From DATARH01 sp036008175 (lineage in GTDB: Bacteria; Pseudomonadota; Alphaproteobacteria; ATCC43930; CGMCC-115725), in NCBI GenBank assembly GCA_036008175.1, contig DASYOB010000084.1, forward strand, positions 1 through 64,000: a stretch of DNA of 64,000 nt, written 5' to 3'. The position numbers and the translations under genes were made by a program. Below are positions 35,116 to 44,359 of this stretch, piece by piece. A model generated the notes under the pieces. The model was not told where the DNA came from and did no database searches. It saw nothing but the letters and a program-made list of their open reading frames with translations. Position 1 is the first letter of the stretch. Every line of letters starts with the position of its first letter.

Positions 35116-35661
35116 ATGGCACGGCTCCCGTCGATCACCAGCAAGAACCAGGTCCCGGCCAAGGATCAGGCGACCTTCGATTCGATTGTCGCCAGCCGGG
35201 GTGCGGTGCAGGGCCCGTTCACGATGTTCCTGCACAGCCCGGAGGTGTCCGGCCGGATCGCCCATCTCGGCGCCTATGTGCGGTTCGAGGGTTCGCTCGA
35301 CATGCGGGTGCGGGTGCTCGCGGCGATGACGGTCGCGCGCGAGTTCGAGGCCGTTTATGTCTGGGGCGCGCAGACCGGCGGCGCCCGACGGCTCGGCGTG
35401 CCGGAGGCGACGATCACCGCCATCCGCGAGAACCATTCGCGCGGCATCCCGCCGGAGGACGCCGAGATCGTCGAATTCACCCGCCAGCTTCTACAGAAAC
35501 ACCGGGTCGACGAGGCGACCTTCAAATCCATGCAGAAACGGCTCGGCAATGACGAGCTGATCCAGCTGACCACGGCGATCGGCTACTACACCATGCTGGC
35601 GATGACGGTGAACGCTTGCGAATTGGAAGCCGCACCCAATGCCGAGGTTCTGAAGGTCTAA
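35116..35661 (+). CDS. carboxymuconolactone decarboxylase-family (AhpD-like) protein
   Basis: ATG 35116 (AAGGAG upstream) gives 181 residues. The CMD helical core is clear (GPFTMFLHSPEVSGRIAHLGAYVRFEGSLDMRVRVLAAMTVAREFEAVYVWGAQ...AIRENHS). The catalytic CxxC of AhpD is absent: the corresponding helix has FEAVYVWGAQ with no Cys, so peroxidase activity is unlikely. It may be a true decarboxylase-type enzyme or a dehydratase. The next gene downstream (35770) is separated by a palindromic repeat. Confidence 0.8.
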   Translation: MARLPSITSKNQVPAKDQATFDSIVASRGAVQGPFTMFLHSPEVSGRIAHLGAYVRFEGSLDMRVRVLAAMTVAREFEAVYVWGAQTGGARRLGVPEATITAIRENHSRGIPPEDAEIVEFTRQLLQKHRVDEATFKSMQKRLGNDELIQLTTAIGYYTMLAMTVNACELEAAPNAEVLKV

Positions 35662-35669
35662 CGCAAGCT

Positions 35670-35754
35670 GTCATTGCGAGGAGCGGAGAGACGAAGCAAT
35701 CCCGAGCCGGGTCTGCACTGCCCGTCGAGATTGCTTCGCTTCGCTCGCAATGAC
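35670..35754. repeat. intergenic palindromic repeat (TCATTGCGAG type)
   Basis: Outer arms GTCATTGCGAG (35670-35680) and CTCGCAATGAC (35744-35754) are exact inverted copies. Inner arms GAAGCAATC and GATTGCTTC pair too. The sequence matches a type of short mobile palindrome known from Bradyrhizobium and many other Alphaproteobacteria. It lies in the gap between the CMD-like gene and the hydroxypyruvate isomerase gene. Confidence 0.85.
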
Positions 35755-35769
35755 GATTAGGGAGGAGCC

Positions 35770-36549
35770 ATGCCCCGGTTTTGCGCCAATATCGGATTCC
35801 TGTTCCCCGACATCACTTTCCTCGACCGCTTCGACGCGGCGGCGGGGGCTGGGTTTGCCGGGGTGGAATTCGCCTCGCCTTACGAATTTCCCGCCGCCGA
35901 ACTGCGCGCCCGGCTGGATGCCGCCGGGGTCGGGCTGGTGCTGATCAACACCCCGGCCGGCAACCGGGCGGCGGGCGAGCGCGGCTTTGCCTGCCTGCCG
36001 GGACGCACCGGCATCTTCCGTGACGGCTTCGAGCAGGCGCTCGACTACGCCACTTCGCTCGGCTGCAAGCTGGTGCATGTGATGGCCGGGGTGCCGCCGG
36101 CGGATCTGTCCTACGATACCGCGCTCGCGCTTTATGCGGCCAATCTCGCCTGGGCCGCCGAGCGCGCGATGACGGCGGGGGTCAAGCTCACGATCGAACC
36201 GCTCAACCCGCGCGACGCTCCGGGCTATCTGTTGCGCACCCAGGAGCAGGGAGCCGCGATCGTCGCGGCGATCGGGCGCGACCGTATGGGGCTGCAATTC
36301 GACATCTATCACTGCCAGACCGCGCAAGGCGACGTGACGACGCGCCTCGCCGCGCTGCTGCCGGCGATCGAGCATATGCAGCTTGCCGACGTGCCCGGCC
36401 GCCACGAGCCCGGCACCGGCGAGATCGGCTGGGAATACGTGTTTCGGTGCATCGACGAGCTGGGCTATGCCGGCTGGATCGGCTGCGAATACGCGCCGCT
36501 CGGCGACACTATCGAGGGGCTCGCCTGGCGCCGGCGCTACGGCGTGTGA
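35770..36549 (+). CDS. hydroxypyruvate isomerase (Hyi/OtnI family)
   Basis: A 259-residue TIM barrel of the xylose-isomerase-like family. Signature parts are MPRFCANIGFLFPDITFLDRFDAAAGAGFAGVEFASPYEFP, the metal/base site LTIEPLNPRD (Glu), GLQFDIYHCQTAQGD (His/Asp) and the C-terminal GWIGCEYAPLG (Glu). Length and motifs fit Hyi, which interconverts hydroxypyruvate and tartronate semialdehyde in glyoxylate metabolism. It is convergent with a beta-hydroxyacid dehydrogenase (36566), which could reduce the product. The start follows GGAGGAGCC. Confidence 0.85.
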   Translation: MPRFCANIGFLFPDITFLDRFDAAAGAGFAGVEFASPYEFPAAELRARLDAAGVGLVLINTPAGNRAAGERGFACLPGRTGIFRDGFEQALDYATSLGCKLVHVMAGVPPADLSYDTALALYAANLAWAAERAMTAGVKLTIEPLNPRDAPGYLLRTQEQGAAIVAAIGRDRMGLQFDIYHCQTAQGDVTTRLAALLPAIEHMQLADVPGRHEPGTGEIGWEYVFRCIDELGYAGWIGCEYAPLGDTIEGLAWRRRYGV

Positions 36550-36565
36550 CCGAGCCGGGCACCGC

Positions 36566-37468
36566 CTACACCGGCGCCTCGTCCTTGGACGGCGCGAGAA
36601 ACCGGTAGACCGAGGCGCAGTCCTTACGGCCGAGACCGTGCGCGGAGGCCATGCGATAGACCTGCTGCGCCGCCGCGGCGACCGGCGTCGGCACCCGCTT
36701 CTCGCGCGCGGCGTTGACCGCCAGCGCCAGATCCTTGGCCATCAGATCGGTCATGAAGCCGGGCGCGTAGTCGCGGTTCGCGGCGCTGTTCGGGTCGACA
36801 CCGGGCACTGGGTGGTTCTTTTCCATGACCCAGGTTGCGCCCGAGCTTTTGGCGATCACCTGCGTCAGGATCTTCGGGTCGACCCCGAACCCCTCGGCGA
36901 TGCGGAAGGCCTCGCTGACCGCGACGAAGGCCGCGCCGGCGATCAGATTGTTGCACAGCTTGGCGACCTCGCCGGCGCCGACCGCGCCGACATGAATGAT
37001 GTTGGCGCCCATCGCGTCGAGCGCCGGCTTCGCCTCGGCGAAATCGGCCGCCGCGGCGCCGACCATGATCGCCAGAGTGCCGGCAGTGGCGCCGCCGACC
37101 CCGCCCGAGACCGGCGCGTCGATAAAGCGCACGCCGCGCTCGGCGAGGCGGGCAGCGACCCGCTGCGAGGTGCCGGGGTCGATCGTCGACATGTCGATGC
37201 AGAGCCGTCCCTTGGCGACGCTTTCGAGGATGCCGCCGGCGCCGAGATAGGCGGCCTCGACATTGCCCGAGGAGGGCAGGATCGTGATCACCATGTCGCC
37301 CGCCGCGGCCGCTTCCGCCGGGGATGCAGCGCGCGCGGCGCCAAGCCCGACGGCGCGGTCGAGCGCCGCCGGCACGATGTCGTAGGCGGTGGCGGAAAAC
37401 CCCTTCTTCAACAGATTGGCCAGCATCGGCAGGCCCATATTGCCGGTGCCGATGAATGCGATGTTCAT
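36566..37468 (-). CDS. mmsB: beta-hydroxyacid dehydrogenase, 3-hydroxyisobutyrate dehydrogenase-like
   Basis: A 300-residue NAD(P)-dependent enzyme. Residues 7-12 hold the Rossmann motif GTGNMG, the substrate motif DAPVSGGVGGATAGTL lies at 118-132, the catalytic Lys is K170 with N174 (AKLCNNLIAG), and the C-terminus is GLGRKDCASVYRFL. The last motif is typical of MmsB (valine degradation). Tartronate semialdehyde reductase (GlxR) is the alternative, given the neighbouring hydroxypyruvate isomerase. The start has GGGAGGAG upstream. Confidence 0.85.
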   Translation of the reverse strand: MNIAFIGTGNMGLPMLANLLKKGFSATAYDIVPAALDRAVGLGAARAASPAEAAAAGDMVITILPSSGNVEAAYLGAGGILESVAKGRLCIDMSTIDPGTSQRVAARLAERGVRFIDAPVSGGVGGATAGTLAIMVGAAAADFAEAKPALDAMGANIIHVGAVGAGEVAKLCNNLIAGAAFVAVSEAFRIAEGFGVDPKILTQVIAKSSGATWVMEKNHPVPGVDPNSAANRDYAPGFMTDLMAKDLALAVNAAREKRVPTPVAAAAQQVYRMASAHGLGRKDCASVYRFLAPSKDEAPV

Positions 37469-37573
37469 ACGCTCCTCCCTTTCGCCGCTCGGGTTGCCGG
37501 GCGATGGTCATCCGGAACGGCGGCCTGCGTCAAATACCGGAACAGGGAGGTCTTAGCACCAACCAGCCTCGCC

Positions 37574-38859
37574 TCAATCGAGCGGGCGGTGCGCGGTCTC
37601 TGGCAGGCGGCCGATGACAATGAGGCTGACGATCGCCGCCGCCATCACATAATAGGCCGGCGCCACCGGCGACCCCGTCTCCTTGGTCAGCCAGGCGGCG
37701 ATGAACGGCGCGAAGCCGCCGAAGATCGTCACCGACAAGGTGTAGCCGATCGACATCCAGGTGGTGCGGTTGTGGCTCGGATAGATTTCCGAGATCGCCG
37801 TCGGCGAGGTGCCTGCAACGATCCCCACCATCGCGCCCAGACCGAACTGCAACAGCATGATCGTAGCCAGCGGCACGCCCGAGGCGATCAGGCTGAACGC
37901 CGGGTAGGTCAGCACCAGGAACAGGGCGCAGCCAGTCAGCAGCAGCGGCTTGCGGCCGATGCGTCGGACACCGCCCCGGCCAACGGCGCGACGATCACCA
38001 GCGCGAGCAGGCCCAACGTGTTCGACCACAAGGCCTCGCTCGCACTGAGCTTTCCGGCGGCCTTGGTGAAGCTCGGCATGAAGACGAGGAAGATGTAGTA
38101 AACGACGGTCCACAGTACGGTGAAGCCAAAGCCGCGCGCGGTCAGCCAAAAGGCGGTGGCGGCGTCGGTGCGCTCGGGAGCCGCCTCCTTGACCTTGCGG
38201 AAGGACGGAGTTTCCTCGCTGTAACGGCGCAGATAGGCGCCGACCGGCCCGATGATGCCGCCGATCAGGAACGGGATCCGCCAGCCCCAGCTTTCCATCG
38301 TGTCGGCGGCGAGCAGGCTGGCTGTTGCCGCGGCGATGCCGGAACCGAGCAGAAAGCCCATCGCCGAGCTGCATTGCTGCAATCCGCCGTAGAAGCCGCG
38401 TCGGCCGCCCGGCGCCCACTCGACCATGAAGGCCATCGAGTTGCCGGCTTCGCCGCCAGTCGAAAACCCCTGCAGCAGCCGCGCGGTGACGACGAGGATC
38501 GGCGCCGCCACGCCGATCGCGGCGTAACTCGGGACGATGCCGATCAAGACGGTGCCGACCGCCATCGTCAAGATCGTGATGACGAGCGCCGGCTTGCGGC
38601 CTTTGACGTCATCGAGCCAGCCGATCGCGACGCTGCCGAGCGGCCGCCCGAGAAAGCCGACGCCGAACACGGCGAAGGACAGCAACAGGGAATTGAGCGG
38701 ATCGGTGGCCGGAAAGAAGGCCTTGCCGATCATCGCCGCCATGAACCCGTAGACGGCGAAATCGTACCACTCCAGCAGATTGCCGACGAGCGCCGCGCCG
38801 ATATTGTGACGCATGCTGACAACGGCGGGACCGCCGGCGGCTTCGGTGACGGCGACCAT
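37574..38859 (-). pseudogene. MHS-family MFS transporter, interrupted by a frameshift
   Basis: Two overlapping frames together encode one 12-helix MFS transporter of the metabolite:H+ symporter family (ShiA/ProP-like). The N-terminal part from ATG 38859 carries VGNLLEWYDFAVYGF and the MFS signature GRPLGSVAIGWLDDVKGRKPALV. It runs out of frame at about 37962 (APLAGAVSDA then nonsense). The missing C-terminal part continues in another frame (RIGRKPLLLTGCALFLVLTYPAFSL). Adding one C in the minus-strand GAC-GC-ATC would restore the motif GAVSDRIGRKP. So one base is missing, either by a real mutation or a sequencing error. The likely substrate is an organic acid. Confidence 0.85.
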
Positions 38860-38975
38860 GTTTCCCCCTTTTTCGGCACGGTCGGGCAAACGCTGTGCCA
38901 ATTGTTGGCGATCTTAAATGCCGATGCCGCGCGACTCGCAGTAAAATCGCGCGACGGTTTGGAGCGCCTGCGCCC

Positions 38976-40172
38976 TCAGCCCTCGGCCATGGCACGAGCG
39001 ACCGCGATGAGGGTCGCGTCGCTGCCGCGCGCGCCAAGGACCGACAGACCGACCGGAAGCCCCTCGACGGTAGCGCCGGGGATGGTGACTTGCGGCACCC
39101 CGGTCAGCCCGCCATGCGCGCACAACACGGTGATGCGATCGCGCAACGGGTCGAGCCCCGACAGGGGCTGGGCGCGCAGCGGCGCTGGAAACGGGGTCGT
39201 CGGCAGGCAGAGGATCGTGCCCGGCGACAGCAGCTGACGCATCCGCCCACGCGCCTCCTCGCGCACCAGACCCGCCCAAGCACGCTCGCTGGCCGGCATC
39301 ATCCCGCCGAGCACCAGATTGCGTGCGACTTGGAAGGCAAAGCGCGGGTTGGCGCGATCGATCCATTCCTGAAAGGTCTGCCATGCCTCATAGGGCTGGA
39401 TCGTGCGCTGCGCCCGCGCCCAGGCGGCAAGCCCGGGCGGCGCCATCGCCTCCTGGCGGATCTCGCCGAGCAGCGCGCCGAGCCGGGCGACCAGCGGCTC
39501 CAGCGCGGCCGCGGTCTCCGGGTCGGCAAAAGCGAAAGCGTCGATGGCGACGATGAGCCGGTTCGGCAGCTCGTCGGGGATCGCCTCGCCGAGCATCACC
39601 GCCGAGACGCGGGCGAAGGTCTCGGCATCGCGGGCGAACCAGCCGGTCGTGTCCGAGGTCGGCGCCTGGCTCATCATGCCGGAGAGGTCGAGCCGACGAT
39701 GCGTCGGTCGGATGCCGTAAAGGCCGCAAAAGCTCGCCGGCACCCGCACCGAGCCGCCAGTATCGGTGCCGAGTGCGGTATCGCAAATCCCGGCCGCGAC
39801 CGCCGCGGCCGATCCCGAGGACGAGCCGCCCGGCACCCGGCCGGGCGCGCACGGGTTGACCGGGGTGCCGTCGAACGGATTCTCGCCGAGAATGCCGAGC
39901 GAAATCTCATCGGTGATGGTCTTGCCGATCAGTGAGGCGCCGGCGTCGAGCAGCGTCTGCACCGCCCAGGCATGGCGGGTGGGGACCGGGTGGGTCTTCG
40001 CCCAATCATGGTTGCCGCCGCCGGTCGGATGGCCGGCGACGTCGAACAGATCCTTGGCGGCAAAGGTCAGCCCCGAAAGCGGCCCGCCGGCCCGGCCCTC
40101 GATGCGAAACCGCTGGCCCGGCACGAAGGCGCCGATATCGTCTGCTTCCGAAGTAGGATCGATGCTTCTCAT
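38976..40172 (-). CDS. amidase (amidase-signature family)
   Basis: A 398-residue amidase with the Ser-cisSer-Lys triad: Lys40 in FAAKD, the Gly/Ser-rich motif GGSSSGSAAAVAAG (115-128) and the nucleophile Ser141 in GTDTGGSVRVPASFCG. The protein is about 50-100 residues shorter than GatA-type amidases. The layout resembles a small amidase for aryl or short aliphatic amides. Carbon-nitrogen bond hydrolysis yields a carboxylate and ammonia. It is downstream of a palindromic repeat and on the same strand as the AroM-OPT pair, but separated from it. Confidence 0.88.
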   Translation of the reverse strand: MRSIDPTSEADDIGAFVPGQRFRIEGRAGGPLSGLTFAAKDLFDVAGHPTGGGNHDWAKTHPVPTRHAWAVQTLLDAGASLIGKTITDEISLGILGENPFDGTPVNPCAPGRVPGGSSSGSAAAVAAGICDTALGTDTGGSVRVPASFCGLYGIRPTHRRLDLSGMMSQAPTSDTTGWFARDAETFARVSAVMLGEAIPDELPNRLIVAIDAFAFADPETAAALEPLVARLGALLGEIRQEAMAPPGLAAWARAQRTIQPYEAWQTFQEWIDRANPRFAFQVARNLVLGGMMPASERAWAGLVREEARGRMRQLLSPGTILCLPTTPFPAPLRAQPLSGLDPLRDRITVLCAHGGLTGVPQVTIPGATVEGLPVGLSVLGARGSDATLIAVARAMAEG

Positions 40173-40190
40173 GGATCGACCCTCTCAATC

Positions 40191-40267
40191 CGTCATGGCC
40201 GGGCTTGACCCGGCCATCCACGTGAACCGGAAAGACCTGGATCCCCGGGTCAAGCCCGGGGATGACG
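40191..40267. repeat. intergenic palindromic repeat (CGTCATGGCCGGG type)
   Basis: Outer arms CGTCAT / ATGACG and 15-base inner arms CCGGGCTTGACCCGG (40199-40213) and CCGGGTCAAGCCCGG (40245-40259) are exact inverted copies. This is the common alphaproteobacterial palindrome seen near gene ends. It lies between the amidase start and the AroM stop. Confidence 0.85.
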
Positions 40268-40302
40268 ATTTTGGGGGTGGCCGGCGCACAAAAAACACGT
40301 TG

Positions 40303-40989
40303 CTAACCCCCGAGGAGTTCGGCGACGGCCTTGGCGGCCACGGCGTTGGACAGGATGACCGGCATCTCGAGCGGCAGCAGCGCGGCGCGGTGCCGTTCGG
40401 TGAAACCGATGCAGTCGAGCAGGATCGCCTCGGCGCCGCTCGCCTTCAGCTCCGCTCCGGCGCGAAGCAGCGCTGCTTCGGTGTCGCCGCTGTAGGGGCT
40501 GGCGGAGGCGAAGATCGGCGGGCGCGGCAACGAGCGCCACTTGCCGCTTTCCGAGCCGATCTGCGAAGCGATCGGCACGATGATGCCGAGCTGGCGCCGC
40601 TCGACGATGCCGGCGACCATGCCGGGGATGACGTGATCGGGCTCGACGAGCCAGGCCTTCTTGCATTCGAGGCCGTCGAAGGTGCCGGTGCAGAGCAGCA
40701 GTATGACGTCGCAACCCTCGGCTTCGAGCGCGGCGAGCGCGTCCTCTACGCCCTCGCGCATGCGCCGGCGCGACAGCTCGACAACGCGGCCGTCCTGCAG
40801 CCGGGTAACCAGCGCCGCCTCGCCCGAACCGGCCATATAGCGCGCCTCGATCTCGCCATGCGAAAGCCCGTCGAGGACGCCGCGATGGATGCGGTGCACC
40901 TCGGGCGGTACATGCCGGTCGATGATCGGCACCACATCGGCACGCGGCGCCTGGCCGATCGTCAAGGTCCCGAGCACCCTCTCGCGCAT
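40303..40989 (-). CDS. AroM-family protein
   Basis: ATG 40989 lies 8 bases after AGGAGG and gives 228 residues (an upstream TTG is too close to the ribosome binding site). The family pattern is clear: LGTLTIGQAPRADVVPII at the N-terminus, DVILLLCTGTFDGL in the middle and GAEAILLDCIGFTERHR near the end, with an Asp/Glu racemase-like fold. The biochemical role of AroM proteins is not known. The gene directly follows the OPT transporter gene (12 bases); these two families are often neighbours, from memory. Confidence 0.85.
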   Translation of the reverse strand: MRERVLGTLTIGQAPRADVVPIIDRHVPPEVHRIHRGVLDGLSHGEIEARYMAGSGEAALVTRLQDGRVVELSRRRMREGVEDALAALEAEGCDVILLLCTGTFDGLECKKAWLVEPDHVIPGMVAGIVERRQLGIIVPIASQIGSESGKWRSLPRPPIFASASPYSGDTEAALLRAGAELKASGAEAILLDCIGFTERHRAALLPLEMPVILSNAVAAKAVAELLGG

Positions 40990-41001
40990 CGCCAAGCCCT
41001 C

Positions 41002-42626
41002 CTATTTCCCCTTCGGCACCGTCTTTACGACCGAGTCGAAGAAACCGTACAGCGCATCGCCGCCGATAAAGCCGGCAGCCAATACCTCCATCGAGCCGGT
41101 CGCCTCGGGGCCCTTGAACCGCAGGACCAGGGTGCGGATCGCGATGCCGACCAGGACCGCCCAGCCGGCCATCGGGTTCGGGATCAACAACCCCGTCGCG
41201 AGCAGGATGCCGAGCTGGCGCGATGGCCCGCCCAAGAACTGGATAATCGCCGCCGGGATCGCCCAGATCACCAGAGCCCATGCCACATCGGCTGTGGCGC
41301 CGGCCTGAATTGTCGCGGCATAGACCTTGTCGACCGGCGGCACCAGGCCTTGCGCAAAATAGCCGGGGTGGGCGAGCCATACTGTCGGGATCGCGATCAG
41401 AAAGGCGAGCATCGCCGCATAGAGCTGCTGCCGGCGGCCATCCAGCTCGAAGGCCGGATCGGCGCCCTGCCCGCGCAACAGAAACCCGGCGCGCAGATCG
41501 TACCCCATATCGGCAAAGGCCGGGCCGGTCGAGGCGCTGAAGCCGACGAGGAGCCCGAGCGCGACCGGCGGGAAGCCGATCAGGATGCCGATGATCAGCG
41601 TGATCAGCGCCACCGCGAAGGCCGGAAACCAGCCGGCGTGCATCGCCGAGATGCCGACGATCAGTTCGTGCACGAAAGCGGCGAAGGCAGCGTAGGCGAC
41701 AAAGGCGACGAGCATGCCCGGCGACAACTCGGTCACCAGCCCGCCCATGACCGCGATCAGGATCGCGATCGCGACATAGCCAATGCCGCCAAGGCCGAGC
41801 GCGCGCCGCATCGCCGTGTCGTCGGTGGCGCCGGCGATCTCAGGCGCGCCGCCGCGCCGAGCGATCAGGAGCCCAACCTGCATCAGCGCAACCAGGCCGG
41901 CGCCGACCATCGCGCCGTGTGGGACATAGAGCTTGGCGACATCTATCCCGGCGACCGGCAGCGCGTAGCCGCGGATCAGCAGACCGATGCCGAACATGTC
42001 AGTGCCCAGACATTGCCGATGAACGCGACGCCGAACGCCGACATCGGGATCTTGAGCCAGCTGCCGGCGATGCCGACGAGAAGGCCGACGCCGAGCAGGG
42101 CCGCGCGCCTCCCGCCGGCGTCTCCGGCGCGGATCGCCTCGGCGGCGGCGATGCCGGGCGGCCAGGTACCGGCAGCCGGGAACACGCGCGTGTCGAACAT
42201 GCGGTAGAGCATGTACGCATCGAGCAGCATCGACAGCGCCGCGCCGATCAGCATCGGCAGGATCAGATCCGGCCGGCCGAGCAGAAACGGCACGCCGATC
42301 GGCAACAGGAGGCTATTGGCCGCGCCAAAGGTCGCCGCGGAGATCGCGCTCTGCGCCAGGTTCTGCACATGGATCGACCGGTAGCGCGCAAAGATCGCGC
42401 CCGGCACGCGCGCCAGCAGCATCGCCACCAGCGCACCGATGATCGAGGTGTTCGGGGTAATGCCGAGCTGCAGGATCAGCTGCACCCCGATCACCGCGCC
42501 GAAGACGCAGAGGACGATCAGCAGGATAAAGGTGGCCGGCGCGAAGGTGGAGGGGTGGCGAGTGTTGCGCTCGAGCGGTTGCGGCATCGCCGCAGAGCCG
42601 GCTTCCATGGGACGAACATCAGTCAT
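41002..42626 (-). pseudogene. OPT/YSL-family transporter, interrupted by a frameshift
   Basis: Two overlapping frames (42626 to about 41998, then 41997 to 41002) together give a ~540-residue, many-helix transporter of the oligopeptide-transporter type. The first part ends GVAFIGNVWAL then runs out of frame at about 41998-42002. The other frame begins MFGIGLLIRGYALPV. One inserted base would join them as ...NVWAL-x-MFGIGLLIRGY. OPT members move peptides or metal chelates. As with the MHS gene, a sequencing error cannot be excluded. Start at ATG 42626. Confidence 0.8.
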
Positions 42627-42811
42627 GCAAGCCCTCTTCCCCCAAGGCCATCCTCCCTATCTTGCATCGTTCGACTATCGCCTGGCGAGACCGCGTGTTT
42701 TCCGGGGACGGGGTGCTGCAATCCTCGCGCCGTTGTGGATCTCGGCGCCGCCCGGCCGTTCCGGCTCTCTCTTGCATCGCCGGGGCGTTCGCATATCATT
42801 CGGCTGCGAGC

Positions 42812-42885
42812 GCGGGTGTAGCTCAATGGCAGAGCAGAAGCTTCCCAAGCTTACGACGAGGGTTCGATTCCCTTCACCCGCTCCA
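42812..42885 (+). tRNA. tRNA-Gly (anticodon CCC)
   Basis: A complete 74-nt cloverleaf including the encoded CCA. The acceptor stem GCGGGTG pairs with CACCCGC, the D arm has GCTC...GAGC, the anticodon loop is TTCCCAA (anticodon CCC), and the T arm is AGGGTTCGATTCCCT. It closely resembles the E. coli GlyU form. The G-A pair at the top of the anticodon stem is the only mismatch. It is isolated, with no integrase next to it. Confidence 0.95.
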
Positions 42886-43110
42886 GCCGCTTAGCTTGCG
42901 CCGACACCTAGCGGCGCTTCTTTCGCGTCGCCAGCGTGCTGTCGGCCTTGCCGTGAGGAGGGCCTGAGCCGCAGGCTGAAGGTTCCGCGCCGCGGGTCAG
43001 CGCTGCCAGCCGGCAGCGCCAGCCGCCCGCGAGAGCACCAAACGCGCTCTAGTTGATGGATTTTGTCGCCGGCGGGCTCTTCGACGGTCGAAAGCGCATA
43101 CCAATGTCTC

Positions 43111-43368
43111 TCAGGGACCGTTCCCAGCATTCGGCGCCGGCACCACGCCATTCGTATATGGATCGTAATTCCAGGAGGGCGTTGTCTGCGGAGCCCGACG
43201 GTAAGGCAGCGCTTGATTATAAGATTGGACTGGGTTGTAAAGTTGCGCCTGGTTGTAGGGTTGTGTTTGATTACTAGGATACATTTGATATTGAGATTGA
43301 GCGTTAGCGGCAAATGTCGTTACGATGAGAATTCCTATGCTTAGGAACAGAAGTTTTCGCGGTATCAT
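43111..43368 (-). CDS. small exported Gln/Asn/Tyr-rich protein
   Basis: ATG 43368 gives 85 residues with a clear signal peptide (MIPRKLLFLSIGILIVTTFAANA, cleavage before QSQYQ). The mature part consists of four imperfect 6-8 residue units (NQTQPY, NQAQLY, NPVQSY, NQALPY) and a Pro-rich tail (TTPSWNYDPYTNGVVPAP). It lacks Cys. Such small secreted repeats may be surface or matrix components; I know no function. The frame continues upstream without signal-like sequence. Confidence 0.65.
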   Translation of the reverse strand: MIPRKLLFLSIGILIVTTFAANAQSQYQMYPSNQTQPYNQAQLYNPVQSYNQALPYRRAPQTTPSWNYDPYTNGVVPAPNAGNGP

Positions 43369-43574
43369 CGCTATATCGAGCTGGTGATTGCAAAGGGCCA
43401 CGATTGCCCCGCTCAGTAGGCTACATAGCGCTGACGTGATAACGCGGGCTTTGTCCGATCGTGAAATCGAGTTTATTTTCGGCGTGAGCCGCACAAGCGA
43501 AGTCGTTCGCACCCGTTTTTGGAGGGTCTTTCCTCGTGCTGCTAAGCGCTCCGGTATGATTGCCCGGAGCTATT

Positions 43575-44327
43575 CTAGCCGTTACGGGTTTTGCCCAGTG
43601 GCGCCTGGCCAGAAACTTCTGCGGCGGCGTGATCCTCAGCCACGATGGCTGGCTCCGCCTGAAGCAGCCGCAGCAGTTTTTCAGCTTCTGCGATTTTTGC
43701 CGCGACGAGTTCCTGGGGAAACCACTCCCGCGCCCACTGCGTGTTGAACGAAAGGCGGCCGAGAAACGACCGTTGCGCTCTCAATACCTCAAGCGGTGTC
43801 ACTTCCCATTCCTGCGCCAGGCCGATGACGACCTGTTGAATCCAAACCGGACTGAGCACTTGCGCGAGGTCAGCGTCACGGAGGATTTTTCCGAGCAGAT
43901 CGAGCTTGTCGCTGCCGATTTTGTAGGGAAAGTGAGTTGCTTCGATTAGCGCCTCGATCTCAGGGAGATACTCGCGATCGCCAGGCATAATGTGACGCCG
44001 CAAGCCGACAATGGCGATTTTGATGTTTACCCGATCCGGATCGTTCTCGCGTGGATGAGGATGACCGGGATGATCAAAATCGTGGAATAGCGCAGCAACA
44101 AGCAAGCTGCGCATTTGACGTGGCGTGAGCTTCTTTTGGTAGTACCGGCACGCCTTGTGGCACAGCCACAGCACATGCAGCATATGCCGGAAATTATGAT
44201 AGGGGTTATGCAGATTGGTCGACCGGAAGAACAGTATCTGCAAATATGAGATCAAGTCTCCTTCATAAAGACCTTCTTCGTTTCCGATAATCTCCGGAAG
44301 ATCGCCGGTCACCTCTGAGGCCAGCAT
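43575..44327 (-). CDS. HD-type protein resembling class I cyclic nucleotide phosphodiesterases
   Basis: ATG 44327 follows GAGGAGG at 5 bases; a GTG at 44363 overlapping the upstream stop (GTGA) is possible. The 250-residue product has N-P-Y-H44-N-x2-H48 and ALFH82D83FDHPG, then LRD152ADL. These are the metal-ligand motifs of the PDEase_I fold, otherwise best known from eukaryotes, where YHNxxHAxDV and HDxxHPG are diagnostic. It probably hydrolyses a cyclic nucleotide or a related phosphodiester. Location last in a glycan-type operon suggests regulation of that operon's output. The family assignment is by motif only. Confidence 0.7.
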   Translation of the reverse strand: MLASEVTGDLPEIIGNEEGLYEGDLISYLQILFFRSTNLHNPYHNFRHMLHVLWLCHKACRYYQKKLTPRQMRSLLVAALFHDFDHPGHPHPRENDPDRVNIKIAIVGLRRHIMPGDREYLPEIEALIEATHFPYKIGSDKLDLLGKILRDADLAQVLSPVWIQQVVIGLAQEWEVTPLEVLRAQRSFLGRLSFNTQWAREWFPQELVAAKIAEAEKLLRLLQAEPAIVAEDHAAAEVSGQAPLGKTRNG

Positions 44328-44359
44328 GCGCCCCTCCTCAGTGCTCGACGAGGTGTATA

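Noticed and set aside
38976..40172. Amidase as GatA of the Glu-tRNA amidotransferase
   Set aside because: Too short, no gatB or gatC nearby, and a catabolic setting.
39766..42207. 813-codon forward open frame antisense to the amidase, AroM and OPT genes
   Set aside because: It crosses three real genes and an intergenic palindrome and is full of Arg/Gln/Asp-rich low-information sequence, a common artefact of high-GC codon use on the opposite strand.
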